Of a DNA stretch of 64,000 nt, positions 37,301 to 45,528 are shown one piece after another. Position 1 is the stretch's first letter. Each line of letters starts with the position of its first letter. This DNA comes from Effusibacillus lacus. GTDB taxonomy: Bacteria; Bacillota; Bacilli; Tumebacillales; Effusibacillaceae. A program made the position numbers and the translations under genes. The stretch is taken from assembly GCF_002335525.1 (NCBI RefSeq), contig NZ_BDUF01000007.1, positions 1 through 64,000 on the forward strand. Reading direction: 5' to 3'. Below the pieces are notes generated by a model, which saw nothing but the letters and a program-made list of their open reading frames with translations, was not told the DNA's origin and did not search any database.

Positions 37301-37909
37301 GGAGTCCACCTCAATATCAAAAAATTCGACCCGTACCCCTGAATCCATTGTTAAAGGGAAGATGTCAAGGATTCCCCCACGAACGGAAAACTCCCCCTTG
37401 GATTCCACCATTTCGACCCTTTCATACCCCAAATAAACCAACCGGTTAGCCAAATCCTCCAGCGGTTGTTCATCTCCGACCTTTAGGTGCACCGCAGCTC
37501 CAACAAACTTGTCCATGGAAGGAAGCGTCTGATGAACGGCCCCGATGGGAGCTATGACTACCGGTGCTTTCCCTTTCGCCAAGGCCTCCAGCACAGTCAG
37601 CCTGGCTGCAGCCTGCTCAGGAGAATAGGCTAGAATATCAAGATAGGACAATTCCCGGTCCTGAAAGATCAATACCTCTTCATCGGGAAGCAATTCGGTC
37701 AAATCTTCATACACCGATTGGGCTTGCTGCATGTTGTGTGTAACTATCAACATCGGTTGACGCAAAGACTCCCTTAAAGCTGCAACGTACAAATGACGTG
37801 CCGAGCCGCTGATGCCCGCCAGCCATTGTTCGGTGCATGCCCCCGCAAACCCTTTGCGAACCGAGTCAAAATCCGCATCGGATCGGATTAATTCAACTAA
37901 CGGATGCAA
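34382..37909 (-). CDS. mfd: Transcription-repair coupling factor Mfd
   Basis: Removes stalled RNA polymerase and recruits UvrA. 1175 residues, the normal size. UvrB-like N-terminal part (about 1-350), RNA-polymerase-interaction domain (YQDLRVGDYVVHVNHGIGQY, about 490-510), RecG-like helicase with GDVGYGKTEVAIRAAF, the DEEQRFG box, TATPIPRT and QLRGRVGRS, and a C-terminal TRCF domain. The start is next to GGAGGGAG. It lies downstream of fin, as in B. subtilis. Confidence 0.98.
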   Translation of the reverse strand: MHPLVELIRSDADFDSVRKGFAGACTEQWLAGISGSARHLYVAALRESLRQPMLIVTHNMQQAQSVYEDLTELLPDEEVLIFQDRELSYLDILAYSPEQAAARLTVLEALAKGKAPVVIAPIGAVHQTLPSMDKFVGAAVHLKVGDEQPLEDLANRLVYLGYERVEMVESKGEFSVRGGILDIFPLTMDSGVRVEFFDIEVDSIRSFDPTTQRSTEKMESVSLWPIREVLAHPDQLRELADVLFERLASHKRKLTDETLKENLDRHIGHEIEQLREGIVFPGLIRYTHLVDPESATLLDYMPSDTILVLDEPTRLREAIQVLEKEHAEWETSALEHGEILPGTIPSVDRDSLFSYKRFRRLFLSLFPRGIPGITLQQLVHISAKSGQNFHGQMPVLKGELERWRKSNFRVIFLAASPERAERLQRVLDDYGMEADRVARLEGIGKRPVILQANLSNGFELVSVKLAVVTENEVFANKRKTKKMRNLSDAQKLKSYQDLRVGDYVVHVNHGIGQYLGIETLVIEGNHKDYLHIKYKGKDKLYVPVEQIDLIQKFVGAEEKEPKLYSLGGTEWARVKSKVQNSVKDIAEDLIKLYAARQATPGHAFSPDSHWQREFEAMFPYEETPDQIRAIREIKKDMEKANPMDRLLCGDVGYGKTEVAIRAAFKAVMDGKQVAVLVPTTILAQQHYETFKERCSGFPVNVEVVSRFRTQAQMKEVMKGLAEGKVDIVIGTHRLLNKNVKFKDLGLLVIDEEQRFGVTHKERIKQLKNNIDCLTLTATPIPRTLHMSMLGIRDLSVIETPPENRFPVQTYVVEYNDVLVREAIERELGRGGQVYFLYNKVKDIDNMADRIRMLVPEAKVLVGHGQMGEEELERVMLDFLEGEADVLVSTTIIETGLDIPNVNTLIVYDADHMGLSQLYQLRGRVGRSNRIAYAYFTYQRDKVLTEVAEKRLQAIKEFTELGSGFKIAMRDLSIRGAGNLLGAEQHGFIATVGFDLYSDMLAQAIQELKGEKKETPPDPQVELSVDAYIPSEYIRDTMQKIEVYKKFVAARTLSDIQDLEEEIEDRFGDLPPAVRNLLAVTRIKAYAIQYDFTSIVQEGFDVIMKLSERQNSRVRGEKLFALTQQFPDRLKLTAGNYITITLRVKGLKEPEILQTIEKFMVAYKGVLKNQEELQNA

Positions 37910-37953
37910 CGCATATCTCCCTCCAAACTTTCAGAAAACAAAACGACGAAACG

Positions 37954-37985
37954 CCAAAAAAGCCTAAAGGCCGGAAGGCCTAGGC
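37954..37985 (-). terminator. Terminator after fin
   Basis: Minus strand: AAGCCTA/TTTAGGCTT outer and GGCC/GGCC inner stem with a TTCC loop, then six T. It lies between fin and mfd, so mfd needs its own promoter or read-through. Confidence 0.75.
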
Positions 37986-38004
37986 TTGCACAGTCGGCAG
38001 TATT

Positions 38005-38238
38005 TCATTGAAGCGGATTCTGAAGCAGCACCAATTCCGGGTGAGCCTCGATAGCTTCTTGACAATAATCGCAGATGGTTTTCACATACATTACATCCTC
38101 ATTGAGATTATAGGATATTATATCGGCCTGCTCCTCGGCAGTCAAGGCATGAAAACCCAACCTGTCAGTATCAGTCTTGTGAGAGTCCAACTGGCCCAAA
38201 TAGGAGCGGCAGTGTCTGCATACATATACAAGTTGCAA
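38005..38238 (-). CDS. fin: Anti-sigma-F factor Fin
   Basis: About 77 residues. Two cysteine pairs (CRHC near the start and CDYC after the middle) make a zinc-ribbon-like protein, as in B. subtilis Fin (YabK), which inhibits SigF to hand over to SigG. The start is taken as TTG 38238, with GAGGAGG 8 nt upstream; the in-frame extension upstream covers the promoter. It lies between pth and mfd, its standard place. Confidence 0.88.
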   Translation of the reverse strand: MQLVYVCRHCRSYLGQLDSHKTDTDRLGFHALTAEEQADIISYNLNEDVMYVKTICDYCQEAIEAHPELVLLQNPLQ

Positions 38239-38268
38239 AACAAACTCCTCCTCGGTGTTCCTCTGAAA

Positions 38269-38298
38269 TAGTATGGACGAGGAGGAGAGAAACAATAC
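38269..38298 (-). promoter_or_regulatory. SigF/SigG-type promoter for fin
   Basis: Read on the minus strand: -35 GTATT, 18-bp spacer, -10 CATACTA (exact SigG-type). Its -35 touches the pth stop codon. fin is known to be forespore-expressed. Confidence 0.55.
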
Positions 38299-38856
38299 CT
38301 AATTATGCTTGTTCATGGCTGCTTGGAATGTTTCTTCAATGAAAGTGCGAAGAGCGGAAGCCGACTTGAGAACTGCGTCCTCCAAAGCCGGACGTTGTTC
38401 CTTTCGAAAAGGGGACAATACGTGATCGACGACAGAAACTCCAACATCCGGACGATCAATGCCAATTCTCACCCGCAAGAACTCCTGCGAACCAAGAGTG
38501 GAAATGATCGACTTGATTCCGTTGTGCCCCCCTGCACTGCCTTTAACTCGCAACCGGACCGTGCCAAGAGGCAGGTCCATATCATCATAGACCACCGCCC
38601 ATTCCTCCGGTTCCGGTTTGTACCAATCCAACACCTGCCGGACCGAATGTCCGCTCAAGTTCATGTATGTCATCGGCTTCACGAGCACAACCTTTTCTCC
38701 CTTATGCATCCCTTCGCCGTAAAGTGCCTGAAATTTGGATTTGCGCACCTCAATTCCAAGGGAATCAGACAGTTTGTCAATCACCATAAATCCTACGTTA
38801 TGCCTTGTTGTTTCATATTCCCTGCCGGGATTGCCCAGACCAATAACAATTCGCAC
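38299..38856 (-). CDS. pth: Peptidyl-tRNA hydrolase
   Basis: Frees tRNA from prematurely released peptidyl-tRNA. 185 residues with the Pth signatures IVIGLGNPGREYETTRHNVGF (catalytic His in TRHN), KPMTYMNLSG and GSAGGHNGIKSI. The start is GTG 38856, with AAGGAGG 6 nt upstream; earlier in-frame codons run into the upstream spacer. In B. subtilis this gene (spoVC) lies between ctc and fin; here a sigma-factor gene intervenes. Confidence 0.96.
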   Translation of the reverse strand: MRIVIGLGNPGREYETTRHNVGFMVIDKLSDSLGIEVRKSKFQALYGEGMHKGEKVVLVKPMTYMNLSGHSVRQVLDWYKPEPEEWAVVYDDMDLPLGTVRLRVKGSAGGHNGIKSIISTLGSQEFLRVRIGIDRPDVGVSVVDHVLSPFRKEQRPALEDAVLKSASALRTFIEETFQAAMNKHN

Positions 38857-38934
38857 GATAATCCTCCTTGCCATGTACCTATAGTCTCTTTCTAGAGTAG
38901 CGTTCCCAAGGAATTCGTGCAATGAACTTGAAAA

Positions 38935-38956
38935 CCCCGCCCTTCGGAGGGCGGGG
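38935..38956 (-). terminator. Terminator after the sigma-factor gene
   Basis: Minus strand: CCCCGCCCT/AGGGCGGGG-type stem with a short loop, then TTTTC, 16 bp past the sigma stop. Confidence 0.75.
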
Positions 38957-38972
38957 AAAACAAACTTGCTTG

Positions 38973-39644
38973 TTATATTGCAGCCTGGGCACTGAGTACT
39001 TCAAATATTTCATGAAGTTGCTCGTTCTTGGAAAGTTTCCGGCGAACTCTTGTCAGTGCATTGTCAACCGCCTTCCGGCTGGGCAACTCCAGAATATGTT
39101 GAATTTCCATGTGGCTGCATTCCTCGAAATAGAACAGTACCAGACAATTATACTCCAGCGGTGTCAGGTTTTCATTTTTCAAGATGGTTCGGATATTCTG
39201 CAAGGAATCTTTCCTCAGCAAAATCTGAAAGGTGGACTTGCCGGGTTTGTCAACGACCCCTTCAATGTAGGAGGTATCGCTCACAATTCCGTCCTCGTTC
39301 ACCGACAGGCCGTCCAATCGCATGGCAGTGCGATTTGGGACATTGGCTTGACCATACAGCCTGCGAAGGCGTGACTTGATGTGATTTTCCACCGTAAGCT
39401 TGCAATAAGAGAAAAACGACATCTTCCCGGTTTCAAAGGATTTGACCGCATTCCACACTTCAATACGGGCCCACTGGAAAATCTCATCCCGGTCCGCCAT
39501 CCACGAAGCATACCGATGAGCAATTCTGCGGCACATGGGTTCAACTCGTTTCAGTGTTTCCTGAAAGGCATACTCATCGGTTTTCGCTCTTACAGCCAGA
39601 GAATTCAAGTCTAAAGATGCAAGATCGATTACAGTCAGAGACAT
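38973..39644 (-). CDS. SigH-like sigma-70 family RNA polymerase sigma factor
   Basis: 223 residues with sigma region 2 (RIAHRYASWMADRDEIFQWA and FSYCKLTVENHIKSRLRRL, about 40-95) and region 4 (LTPLEYNCLVLFYFEECSHM, then RKAVDNALTRVRRKL, about 160-205). The DNALxRVRRKL end is characteristic of SigH. Region 2 departs clearly from B. subtilis SigH, and the normal sigH locus is elsewhere, so this may be a paralogue. AGGAGGAG precedes the ATG. No anti-sigma gene is adjacent. Two Spo0A-like boxes 10 bp apart lie in its leader. Confidence 0.85.
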   Translation of the reverse strand: MSLTVIDLASLDLNSLAVRAKTDEYAFQETLKRVEPMCRRIAHRYASWMADRDEIFQWARIEVWNAVKSFETGKMSFFSYCKLTVENHIKSRLRRLYGQANVPNRTAMRLDGLSVNEDGIVSDTSYIEGVVDKPGKSTFQILLRKDSLQNIRTILKNENLTPLEYNCLVLFYFEECSHMEIQHILELPSRKAVDNALTRVRRKLSKNEQLHEIFEVLSAQAAI

Positions 39645-39670
39645 TTTCTACTCCTCCTTCCCGCAAACAC

Positions 39671-39687
39671 TGACGAAATCTGTCGAT
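39671..39687 (+). promoter_or_regulatory. Tandem Spo0A-like boxes in the sigma-gene leader
   Basis: TGACGAA (exact to TGNCGAA) at 39671-39677 and TGTCGAT (6/7) at 39681-39687, spaced 10 bp, the spacing of tandem 0A boxes in known targets. They lie 27-43 bp before the sigma start codon. Confidence 0.4.
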
Positions 39688-39824
39688 TTACCCCCTACAC
39701 TTAAAATACATTGCTTAATCTATTAATAAATAGGTACGAAAATACTAGTTTTCTTAAATTCCATAGAACTTTTGGCTTATTTTTTTATGGGTATAAAGCC
39801 TTATTTTTGGGTGACCAAAATAAA

Positions 39825-39849
39825 AAAATCCGCTTGGGAAGCGGATTTT
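39825..39849 (-). terminator. Terminator after ctc
   Basis: Minus strand: a perfect 11-bp stem (AAAATCCGCTT/AAGCGGATTTT), 3-nt loop, and a T run. 30 bp past the ctc stop. Confidence 0.85.
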
Positions 39850-39878
39850 ACTGAATGTCCAGACTGTATTAAATGATT

Positions 39879-40532
39879 TTATTCATGGGCACCTGGAATT
39901 TCATGTGCCCCAACACCCTGTCCTTCCGTATCATGAACAAGATCTGGTTCCTTCGGTTCGATTTCCGTTTCAGGAGGTGCATTTTTGGCGGCGATTACGC
40001 CCACAACCACATCTTCAGGGTCCGATTTAACCTCGCAATTGACCGGAACGGGCAAGTCTCTCACATATAGATTATCGCCAATTTTCATATCGGAAACATG
40101 GACCAGAATGTATTCCGGCACTTCCGCAGGCAGAGCGCGGACCATAACTTCACGCATTTGCTGTTGAATGACCGCATCCTGTTTTTCAACCTCTTCCAGC
40201 CCTGTCAGATACAAAGGAACTTCCACATCAACCGGCTCATCCAACGAGACGGCATGAAAGTCAATGTGCAGCACACGTCTGTTGATCGGCTCCCGGTCAA
40301 TATGGTGAATCATTGCGTGGTAACTGCCCAAGCCGTCAATGTTCATCTCAACCAACCCGTATCCATTCTGGGCTGCGATTTGCTTGAAGGATTCCGAATC
40401 GATATAGATTGGGGTCGAGGCTACGGTTCGTCCGTAAATGACCGCCGGTATGCTGCCTTCACGGCGGATGCGGTTTCGCTCGCCTTTGGTAAGCCTGGTT
40501 CGAAGACCGCCTCGAATCAAAGTTTTCACCAT
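39879..40532 (-). CDS. ctc: Ribosomal protein L25, general stress protein Ctc
   Basis: 5S rRNA-binding protein of the large subunit. 217 residues: an N-terminal L25 domain (TKGERNRIRREGSIPAVIYG, about 15-90) and the C-terminal TL5/CTC domain (HIDFHAVSLDEPVDVEVPLYL onward), ending in an acidic tail (ETEIEPKEPDLVHD). The start is ATG 40532, with GGAGGG 8 nt upstream. It follows prs, as in B. subtilis. Confidence 0.94.
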   Translation of the reverse strand: MVKTLIRGGLRTRLTKGERNRIRREGSIPAVIYGRTVASTPIYIDSESFKQIAAQNGYGLVEMNIDGLGSYHAMIHHIDREPINRRVLHIDFHAVSLDEPVDVEVPLYLTGLEEVEKQDAVIQQQMREVMVRALPAEVPEYILVHVSDMKIGDNLYVRDLPVPVNCEVKSDPEDVVVGVIAAKNAPPETEIEPKEPDLVHDTEGQGVGAHEIPGAHE

Positions 40533-40602
40533 AAAAAATTCCCTCCAATCGCAAATGATGTATCTATTAAAAGATACCCATTTTGGAGGGAAATGAAACA
40601 CT

Positions 40603-41547
40603 TTACTCAAACAATAGAGAAACGGACTCTTCGTTGTGAATCCGCAGGATGGCATCCGCAATCAGCTTGGCTACAGATCTTACCACAATCTTTGAGGATT
40701 GCTTGTCTTCTCCAAGTACAATCGAATTGGTGACCACCACTTCTTTCAGGACGGAATCATTCAATCGCTGAATCGCAGGACCTGAGAATACGGGATGGGT
40801 GCAGCATGCATAAACCTCGCGTGCGCCCAACTCAATCAGCGCTTTGGCTCCGTGGGTGATCGTTCCTGCAGTATCGATCATATCGTCTATCATAATTGCC
40901 GTCTTTCCATCGATATTCCCGATTACATTCATAACTTCCGCCACATTGGGCTCGGGGCGGCGTTTGTCAATAATGGCAATCGGCGCACCCAACCTTTCTG
41001 CCATGCTGCGGGCACGTGTCACGCCCCCCATGTCGGGCGATACAATCACAACGTCCTCAAGATTCTTGCTCTTAAAATAATCAGCCAAAATCGGCTCAGC
41101 ATACAAATGGTCAACGGGAATGTCAAAGAACCCCTGAATCTGTCCTGCATGCAAGTCCATCGTTACCATACGGGTGGCCCCTGCAGTTTGAATCAGATTG
41201 GCGACCAGCTTGGCCGTTATCGGATCCCGCGCTCTGGCCTTCCGATCCTGGCGGGCATATCCGTAATAAGGCATGACTACATTGATACTGCCGGCGGAAG
41301 CCCGCTTTAAAGCATCCACCATGATCAACAATTCCATCAGATGTTCATTGGCGGGAGCGGAAGTTGGCTGGATGACAAATACATCGCAACCGCGAACGCT
41401 TTCTTCCAACTTGATGCGAACCTCTCCGTCCGAGAAGCGGGTTACATGCGAAATTCCCAGATCTATGCCAAGATGTTCCACAATCTCTTTGGCCAGGTCA
41501 GGATTTGCATTACAAGTGAATACCTTCAGTTTCCTGTCTTGATACAC
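40603..41547 (-). CDS. prs: Ribose-phosphate pyrophosphokinase
   Basis: Makes PRPP from ribose 5-phosphate and ATP for purine, pyrimidine, His, Trp and NAD synthesis. About 314 residues with the ATP loop [35 protein letters not shown] and the PRPP motif [13 protein letters not shown]. The start is GTG 41547, with GAGGGG 6 nt upstream. It begins 10 bp after the glmU stop, so the pair is one operon. Confidence 0.96.
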   Translation of the reverse strand: MYQDRKLKVFTCNANPDLAKEIVEHLGIDLGISHVTRFSDGEVRIKLEESVRGCDVFVIQPTSAPANEHLMELLIMVDALKRASAGSINVVMPYYGYARQDRKARARDPITAKLVANLIQTAGATRMVTMDLHAGQIQGFFDIPVDHLYAEPILADYFKSKNLEDVVIVSPDMGGVTRARSMAERLGAPIAIIDKRRPEPNVAEVMNVIGNIDGKTAIMIDDMIDTAGTITHGAKALIELGAREVYACCTHPVFSGPAIQRLNDSVLKEVVVTNSIVLGEDKQSSKIVVRSVAKLIADAILRIHNEESVSLLFE

Positions 41548-41557
41548 CTTTAACCCC

Positions 41558-42949
41558 TCACTTTTCCGGGCGCCGCTCACGCAGCTTAGCCTCTAATTTC
41601 TCCTTGTATCCTTCTTTGGTCACTTGTTTTTCCCGAGCAATGGCCAAAGCCCCATCCGGTACGTGATCGGTGATTGTCGAACCCGCCGCCACATAAGAAT
41701 TGTCACCGACGGCTACGGGAGCGACCAGGTTGGTGTTACAGCCAATAAAACTGTTATTGCCCACAACCGTTCTATGTTTGGTTATTCCGTCATAATTTAC
41801 GGTGATTGTCCCACAACCGATATTGGTGTTGCTTCCGATGTCGGCATCCCCCACATAGGAAAGATGGGGAATCTTACTGCCTTCACCGATTGTGGAATTC
41901 TTCACTTCAACGAAATCGCCGATTTTCACATTGTTCGACACTTTCGAACCGGGTCTCACATAGGCGAACGGCCCAATGTTAACTCCTGCACCAAAGGTCG
42001 AATCGATCAACACTGATTGAATGACAACGCTTCCATCCCCCAGTGTGCAGTTTTGGATCTGTGTATTCGGGCCAATCTCGCAACCGCTCCCGATTTCGGT
42101 AAAACCGGTCAGAAAAGTTCCGGGGTAGATTACAGTGTCGGCTCCAATTTTTACATCCGTATCAATATATACGGATGACGGATCCAATAGGGTCACTCCG
42201 TTTCTCATATGATCACGCCGGATCTTCTCTCTCAGAAGCTGCTCGACAACAGCCAATTGAATGCGGTCATTGACACCCATTATTTCGTCTGCATCAGTTG
42301 CGCAATAAGCTGCAACCTTTCTTCCTTGCCTGCGCAAGATATCAATGCAATCGGTCAGGTAGTACTCTCCTTGGGCATTGTCATTCGTAAGATGTTTTAA
42401 GGCTTCCAGCAACGAAGGCGTGTCGAAGCAGTAAGTCCCGGAATTGATCTCCCGGACCGCTTTCTCTTCTGCGGATGCATCTTTCTCTTCCACAATCCGC
42501 AGAACCGAGCCGTCATCCCCTCTGATGATCCTGCCGTATCCAAACGGATTGTCAAGAAGTCCTGACAGAACGGTTACAGCAGCACCCTTCTGTTGGTGAA
42601 GTTCAATCAGATTCTTGAAAGTATCAGCCGTAATAAGGGGAGTATCTCCGGTGCACACCAGAGTAATTCCAGCCCCGCTTTCCAACAGCGGAGCGACCTG
42701 CATTACAGCGTGGCCGGTTCCCAATTGTTCTTTCTGCCATACAAACTCAACGTCATCCCCGAGGGCTGCCTGAACCTGTTCACCCAGACTTCCAATTACA
42801 ACAATGGGTCTTGTAATCCCCGCTGTCTGCAGCGCATCCAGAATGTGGCGAATCATCGGTTTGCCGCATACCGGGTGAAGAACTTTGTGACGCCGGGATT
42901 TCATTCGTGTACCTTGTCCTGCCGCGAGGACAACGGCATTAATTGACAT
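41558..42949 (-). CDS. glmU: Bifunctional UDP-N-acetylglucosamine pyrophosphorylase / glucosamine-1-phosphate acetyltransferase
   Basis: Makes UDP-GlcNAc for peptidoglycan. 463 residues: N-terminal nucleotidyltransferase ([13 protein letters not shown], about 6-18; [19 protein letters not shown]) and C-terminal left-handed beta helix of hexapeptide repeats ([35 protein letters not shown]). The start is ATG 42949 behind GGGGGA. The glmU-prs-ctc order is ancestral in Bacillales. Confidence 0.96.
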   Translation of the reverse strand: MSINAVVLAAGQGTRMKSRRHKVLHPVCGKPMIRHILDALQTAGITRPIVVIGSLGEQVQAALGDDVEFVWQKEQLGTGHAVMQVAPLLESGAGITLVCTGDTPLITADTFKNLIELHQQKGAAVTVLSGLLDNPFGYGRIIRGDDGSVLRIVEEKDASAEEKAVREINSGTYCFDTPSLLEALKHLTNDNAQGEYYLTDCIDILRRQGRKVAAYCATDADEIMGVNDRIQLAVVEQLLREKIRRDHMRNGVTLLDPSSVYIDTDVKIGADTVIYPGTFLTGFTEIGSGCEIGPNTQIQNCTLGDGSVVIQSVLIDSTFGAGVNIGPFAYVRPGSKVSNNVKIGDFVEVKNSTIGEGSKIPHLSYVGDADIGSNTNIGCGTITVNYDGITKHRTVVGNNSFIGCNTNLVAPVAVGDNSYVAAGSTITDHVPDGALAIAREKQVTKEGYKEKLEAKLRERRPEK

Positions 42950-43010
42950 GTTGCAAGTCCCCCGTCCTTCTCCGTTTCGAATCCACCCATCATTGTACCC
43001 CAATAAAAAA

Positions 43011-43039
43011 TATCCCGCAAGGCAATCTCCTGCGGGATA
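43011..43039 (-). terminator. Terminator after spoVG
   Basis: Minus strand: TATCCCGCA/TGCGGGATA stem with an 11-nt loop, then TTTTTTATT, 20 bp past the spoVG stop. Confidence 0.85.
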
Positions 43040-43059
43040 CTCTGGATTTTACAAGCTCT

Positions 43060-43332
43060 TTAGGCTCCTTCTTGAACGTCTTCCGTTTCGTGATACACGT
43101 TAAGAATGGCCAGTTGGATCTTTTGGCGCGCTTCGGAAGAAATCGGATGCGCGATGTCCCGGAACTCTCCGTCCGGAGTTCGCTTGCTCGGCATGGCAAC
43201 GAATAAGCCGTTGTTCCCGTCAATGATGCGAATATCATGAATCACAAATTCATGATCAAGCGTAATGGAAGCGATCGCTTTCATTCTTCCTTCGGTGTTG
43301 ACTTTTCTCAGACGTACATCGGTAATTTGCAC
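43060..43332 (-). CDS. spoVG: SpoVG RNA/DNA-binding regulator
   Basis: 90 residues, strongly conserved: [19 protein letters not shown], then [34 protein letters not shown] and a C-terminal helix. It affects septation, virulence and RNA in Firmicutes. The start codon is GTG. It lies between ridA and glmU, as in B. subtilis, and is preceded by a SigH-like promoter. Confidence 0.96.
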   Translation of the reverse strand: MQITDVRLRKVNTEGRMKAIASITLDHEFVIHDIRIIDGNNGLFVAMPSKRTPDGEFRDIAHPISSEARQKIQLAILNVYHETEDVQEGA

Positions 43333-43380
43333 CCTTTTGGCAACCCCTTTCTGGATGTAATGTCCCCCTGTACACGTAAA

Positions 43381-43407
43381 TTTCGATATTTCTGTCTATA
43401 CTCCTTC
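43381..43407 (-). promoter_or_regulatory. SigH-like promoter for spoVG
   Basis: Read on the minus strand: -35 GAAGGAGTA (one mismatch to RnAGGAwWW), 11-bp spacer, -10 ATCGAAA (one mismatch to RnnGAAT). spoVG is a classical SigH gene in B. subtilis. A TGTCGGA element close to a 0A box lies a little upstream (near 43437-43445). Confidence 0.5.
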
Positions 43408-43465
43408 CTTGAAAATCAATTTTTGAAGAATATTTTTTCCGACATAAATCGATTTTAAATGACAA

Positions 43466-43496
43466 AGAGTGCAACCCAAAATCAGGATTGCACTCT
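43466..43496 (-). terminator. Terminator after ridA
   Basis: Minus strand: a 9-bp stem (AGAGTGCAA/TTGCACTCT) with a 13-nt loop, then TTGTCATTT. It separates purR-ridA from spoVG. Confidence 0.7.
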
Positions 43497-43525
43497 ATAT
43501 AATAATATTTGCCCGTCGAGTCAGC

Positions 43526-43906
43526 TTAGGAACGAATGGCCACCAAATCAATTTCGACACCCACGTCACGGGGAAGTCGCGCAACCTGTACAGTAGAGCG
43601 GGCAGGTGGTTTCTCCTTGAAATACTCCGCATAGATTTCATTGATCTTGGCAAAATCGTTCATGTCAGCAATGAACACGGTAGCTTTGACAACATCCGCA
43701 AAAGTGAAGCCGGCTTCCTTCAATACCGCATCCAGGTTTTTAAAAACTTGCCTGGTTTGCGCCTGAATGTCACCCGTCACCAATTCGCCCTCTGGCGTGA
43801 GAGGAATCTGACCGGAAGTAAACAGCATGTTGCCTGCCAGAACCGCTTGTGAATAGGGTCCGATTGCCGCAGGCGCTTGCGTGGTGGATACAATCTGCTT
43901 ATTCAT
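43526..43906 (-). CDS. ridA: RidA family enamine/imine deaminase
   Basis: Hydrolyses reactive enamines such as 2-aminoacrylate. 126 residues with the RidA landmarks [23 protein letters not shown], the central [22 protein letters not shown] and the ligand arginine in [11 protein letters not shown]. It begins 2 bp after purR, as yabJ does in B. subtilis, so both share one transcript. Confidence 0.95.
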   Translation of the reverse strand: MNKQIVSTTQAPAAIGPYSQAVLAGNMLFTSGQIPLTPEGELVTGDIQAQTRQVFKNLDAVLKEAGFTFADVVKATVFIADMNDFAKINEIYAEYFKEKPPARSTVQVARLPRDVGVEIDLVAIRS

Positions 43907-43908
43907 TT

Positions 43909-44730
43909 CTATCTCTCCTTATCAGACAGTTTAAAGTTGCCCTTACTCACTTGGATTTCCCTGGATATTTCATCCACATGGGCCAGAGTAGTCAAACTGA
44001 CGTAATCCTCCAACATTTTGTCTTCAGGTTCGGACGTGGACATAAAGACTCCAATACCCGCGACGGCAGTTTTAAACTCTTTCATCATGTCAATTAACGC
44101 CTTGGCCGTTCCACCGGCTTTCATGAAGTCATCGATAATCAGTACTCTTGAATGTTCGGGAAGCGAGCGGCGTGAGAGCGACATGGTCTGAATTCGCCGG
44201 GATCCTGACACGTAATTGATGGACACAGCCGAACCTTCCGTTACACGGTGGTCTCTTCTGACGACCACGGTGGGGAGATGCAAATATCTGGCGGTTGAAA
44301 CAGCCAAAGGGATTCCCTTTGTTTCCACAGTCAAAACATAATCCGCTTCCATTTCAGAAAATATGTGGGCAAAAATCCTGCCGGCCCGGTCCAATACATC
44401 CGGCTGGCCGAGAATATCCGAAATGTAAAGGTATCCTCCCGGCAAAATCCGCTCGGGATCCGCCAATATCCGGCACATTTCCTGCACGAAATCCTGAACT
44501 TGCCAGGCAGGAATTCTCGGAATATATCTGACTCCCCCCGCAGCTCCTGCATGCGTCTCCAGAATGCCAGTGCCTTCCTTGGACAACACGTCCCGGATAA
44601 TTGACAAGTCTTCAGACAGGGATGATTTGGCCGAACTCAATTGATCCGCCATCTCGGTTAATGAAAGCAAACGATAAGGCTGCTCCAACAAAGTCTGTGT
44701 CAATCGCACAATTCGTTCGCTCCTGCGCAA
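43909..44730 (-). CDS. purR: Purine operon repressor PurR
   Basis: PRPP-responsive repressor of purine genes. About 273 residues: an N-terminal winged helix ([23 protein letters not shown], about 1-75) and a phosphoribosyltransferase-like effector domain with the PRPP motif [17 protein letters not shown]. The start is TTG 44730, with GGAGGT 7 nt upstream. Two PurBox-like sequences lie immediately upstream, suggesting autoregulation as in B. subtilis. Confidence 0.96.
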   Translation of the reverse strand: MRRSERIVRLTQTLLEQPYRLLSLTEMADQLSSAKSSLSEDLSIIRDVLSKEGTGILETHAGAAGGVRYIPRIPAWQVQDFVQEMCRILADPERILPGGYLYISDILGQPDVLDRAGRIFAHIFSEMEADYVLTVETKGIPLAVSTARYLHLPTVVVRRDHRVTEGSAVSINYVSGSRRIQTMSLSRRSLPEHSRVLIIDDFMKAGGTAKALIDMMKEFKTAVAGIGVFMSTSEPEDKMLEDYVSLTTLAHVDEISREIQVSKGNFKLSDKER

Positions 44731-44744
44731 TCCCCTCACCTCCC

Positions 44745-44790
44745 AAACACGAACATTTTACTCAAGATAATACCATTATTTTCGTAAAAT
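44745..44790. promoter_or_regulatory. Pair of inverted PurBox-like sites before purR
   Basis: ACGAACATTTT (core at 44750-44757) and, inverted, ACGAAAATAAT (core at 44778-44784). The gap between the two boxes is about 17 bp, matching the 16-17 bp known for PurR sites in B. subtilis. The second core has one mismatch to CGAACAWT. Confidence 0.45.
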
Positions 44791-44797
44791 AAACAAG

Positions 44798-45490
44798 TCA
44801 CCCAGACAGCAAATTCTCGGCAAGGAGGAGATCCTCTGGCCTGTCAATATCGTTGGCCAACTCTGGGTAAGGAGAGATGACGGCACGTGCGTTGATTTGG
44901 AACAATTCCGCAACCCGGTCTTCCACTTTTCGAATGGTCAGCATCCCTGTCAGCTTGGAAAATGCCATGCGAAGGACGAAACTGAATCCCAATTCTGCCG
45001 ACAATGCCAGGGGGCTCTTGCGGAGGTCAAGAATCTTTTCCACTCGGCCCAACAAGGGGATTAACTTGGAAGGTTTGACAAGAAACAGGTTTCCTCCGGT
45101 AAAGGATCCTTCCTTCAGCTTGACATAGGTCCGCCGAATCTCCGGGAACCTTCGTTCTTGGTCTTCCTTCCCCACAATCGGATAATAGAAGTCAGCTTCA
45201 CAATTGCACCTGTCCAAAAAGTCTCTCACCGCATCAGCAGTCAGAAACGGTACGTCACAGGTGGCAATCAATATGTATTCATCCGGGTTCTCCGGTTGCT
45301 GCAGTGCCTCCCTCAAATTGTCCAAGAGACTTTTTTGGTTATTGATCACGACGATATGTTCAATTTCCGAAACACCCTGGAGTGCTTCTATGACATATTC
45401 GACCATCTGTTTGCCATGAATGCGGGCAAAAGCTTTTCCTTGCGGCGTGAACTCCGTTTTTTCACCGCCTGCGAGAATGTAAGCCAACAT
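44798..45490 (-). CDS. Nucleotidyltransferase family protein (MobA-like NTP transferase domain)
   Basis: About 230 residues. The N-terminal MLAYILAGGEK resembles the LAGG loop of sugar-nucleotide and molybdopterin-guanine transferases, and ATCDVPFLTADAV is the metal-binding Asp motif. The second half (FTGGNLFLVKP, DIDRPEDLLLAENL) fits the same fold. The basic GxG-R-K signature is altered (GGEKTEFTPQGKAFARI). It lies between ispE and purR. Substrate unknown; an isoprenoid, sugar-nucleotide or cofactor role are all possible. Confidence 0.75.
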   Translation of the reverse strand: MLAYILAGGEKTEFTPQGKAFARIHGKQMVEYVIEALQGVSEIEHIVVINNQKSLLDNLREALQQPENPDEYILIATCDVPFLTADAVRDFLDRCNCEADFYYPIVGKEDQERRFPEIRRTYVKLKEGSFTGGNLFLVKPSKLIPLLGRVEKILDLRKSPLALSAELGFSFVLRMAFSKLTGMLTIRKVEDRVAELFQINARAVISPYPELANDIDRPEDLLLAENLLSG

Positions 45491-45528
45491 GGAAATCACT
45501 CCCTAACCTCCATTTTGCCCTATTCCGG

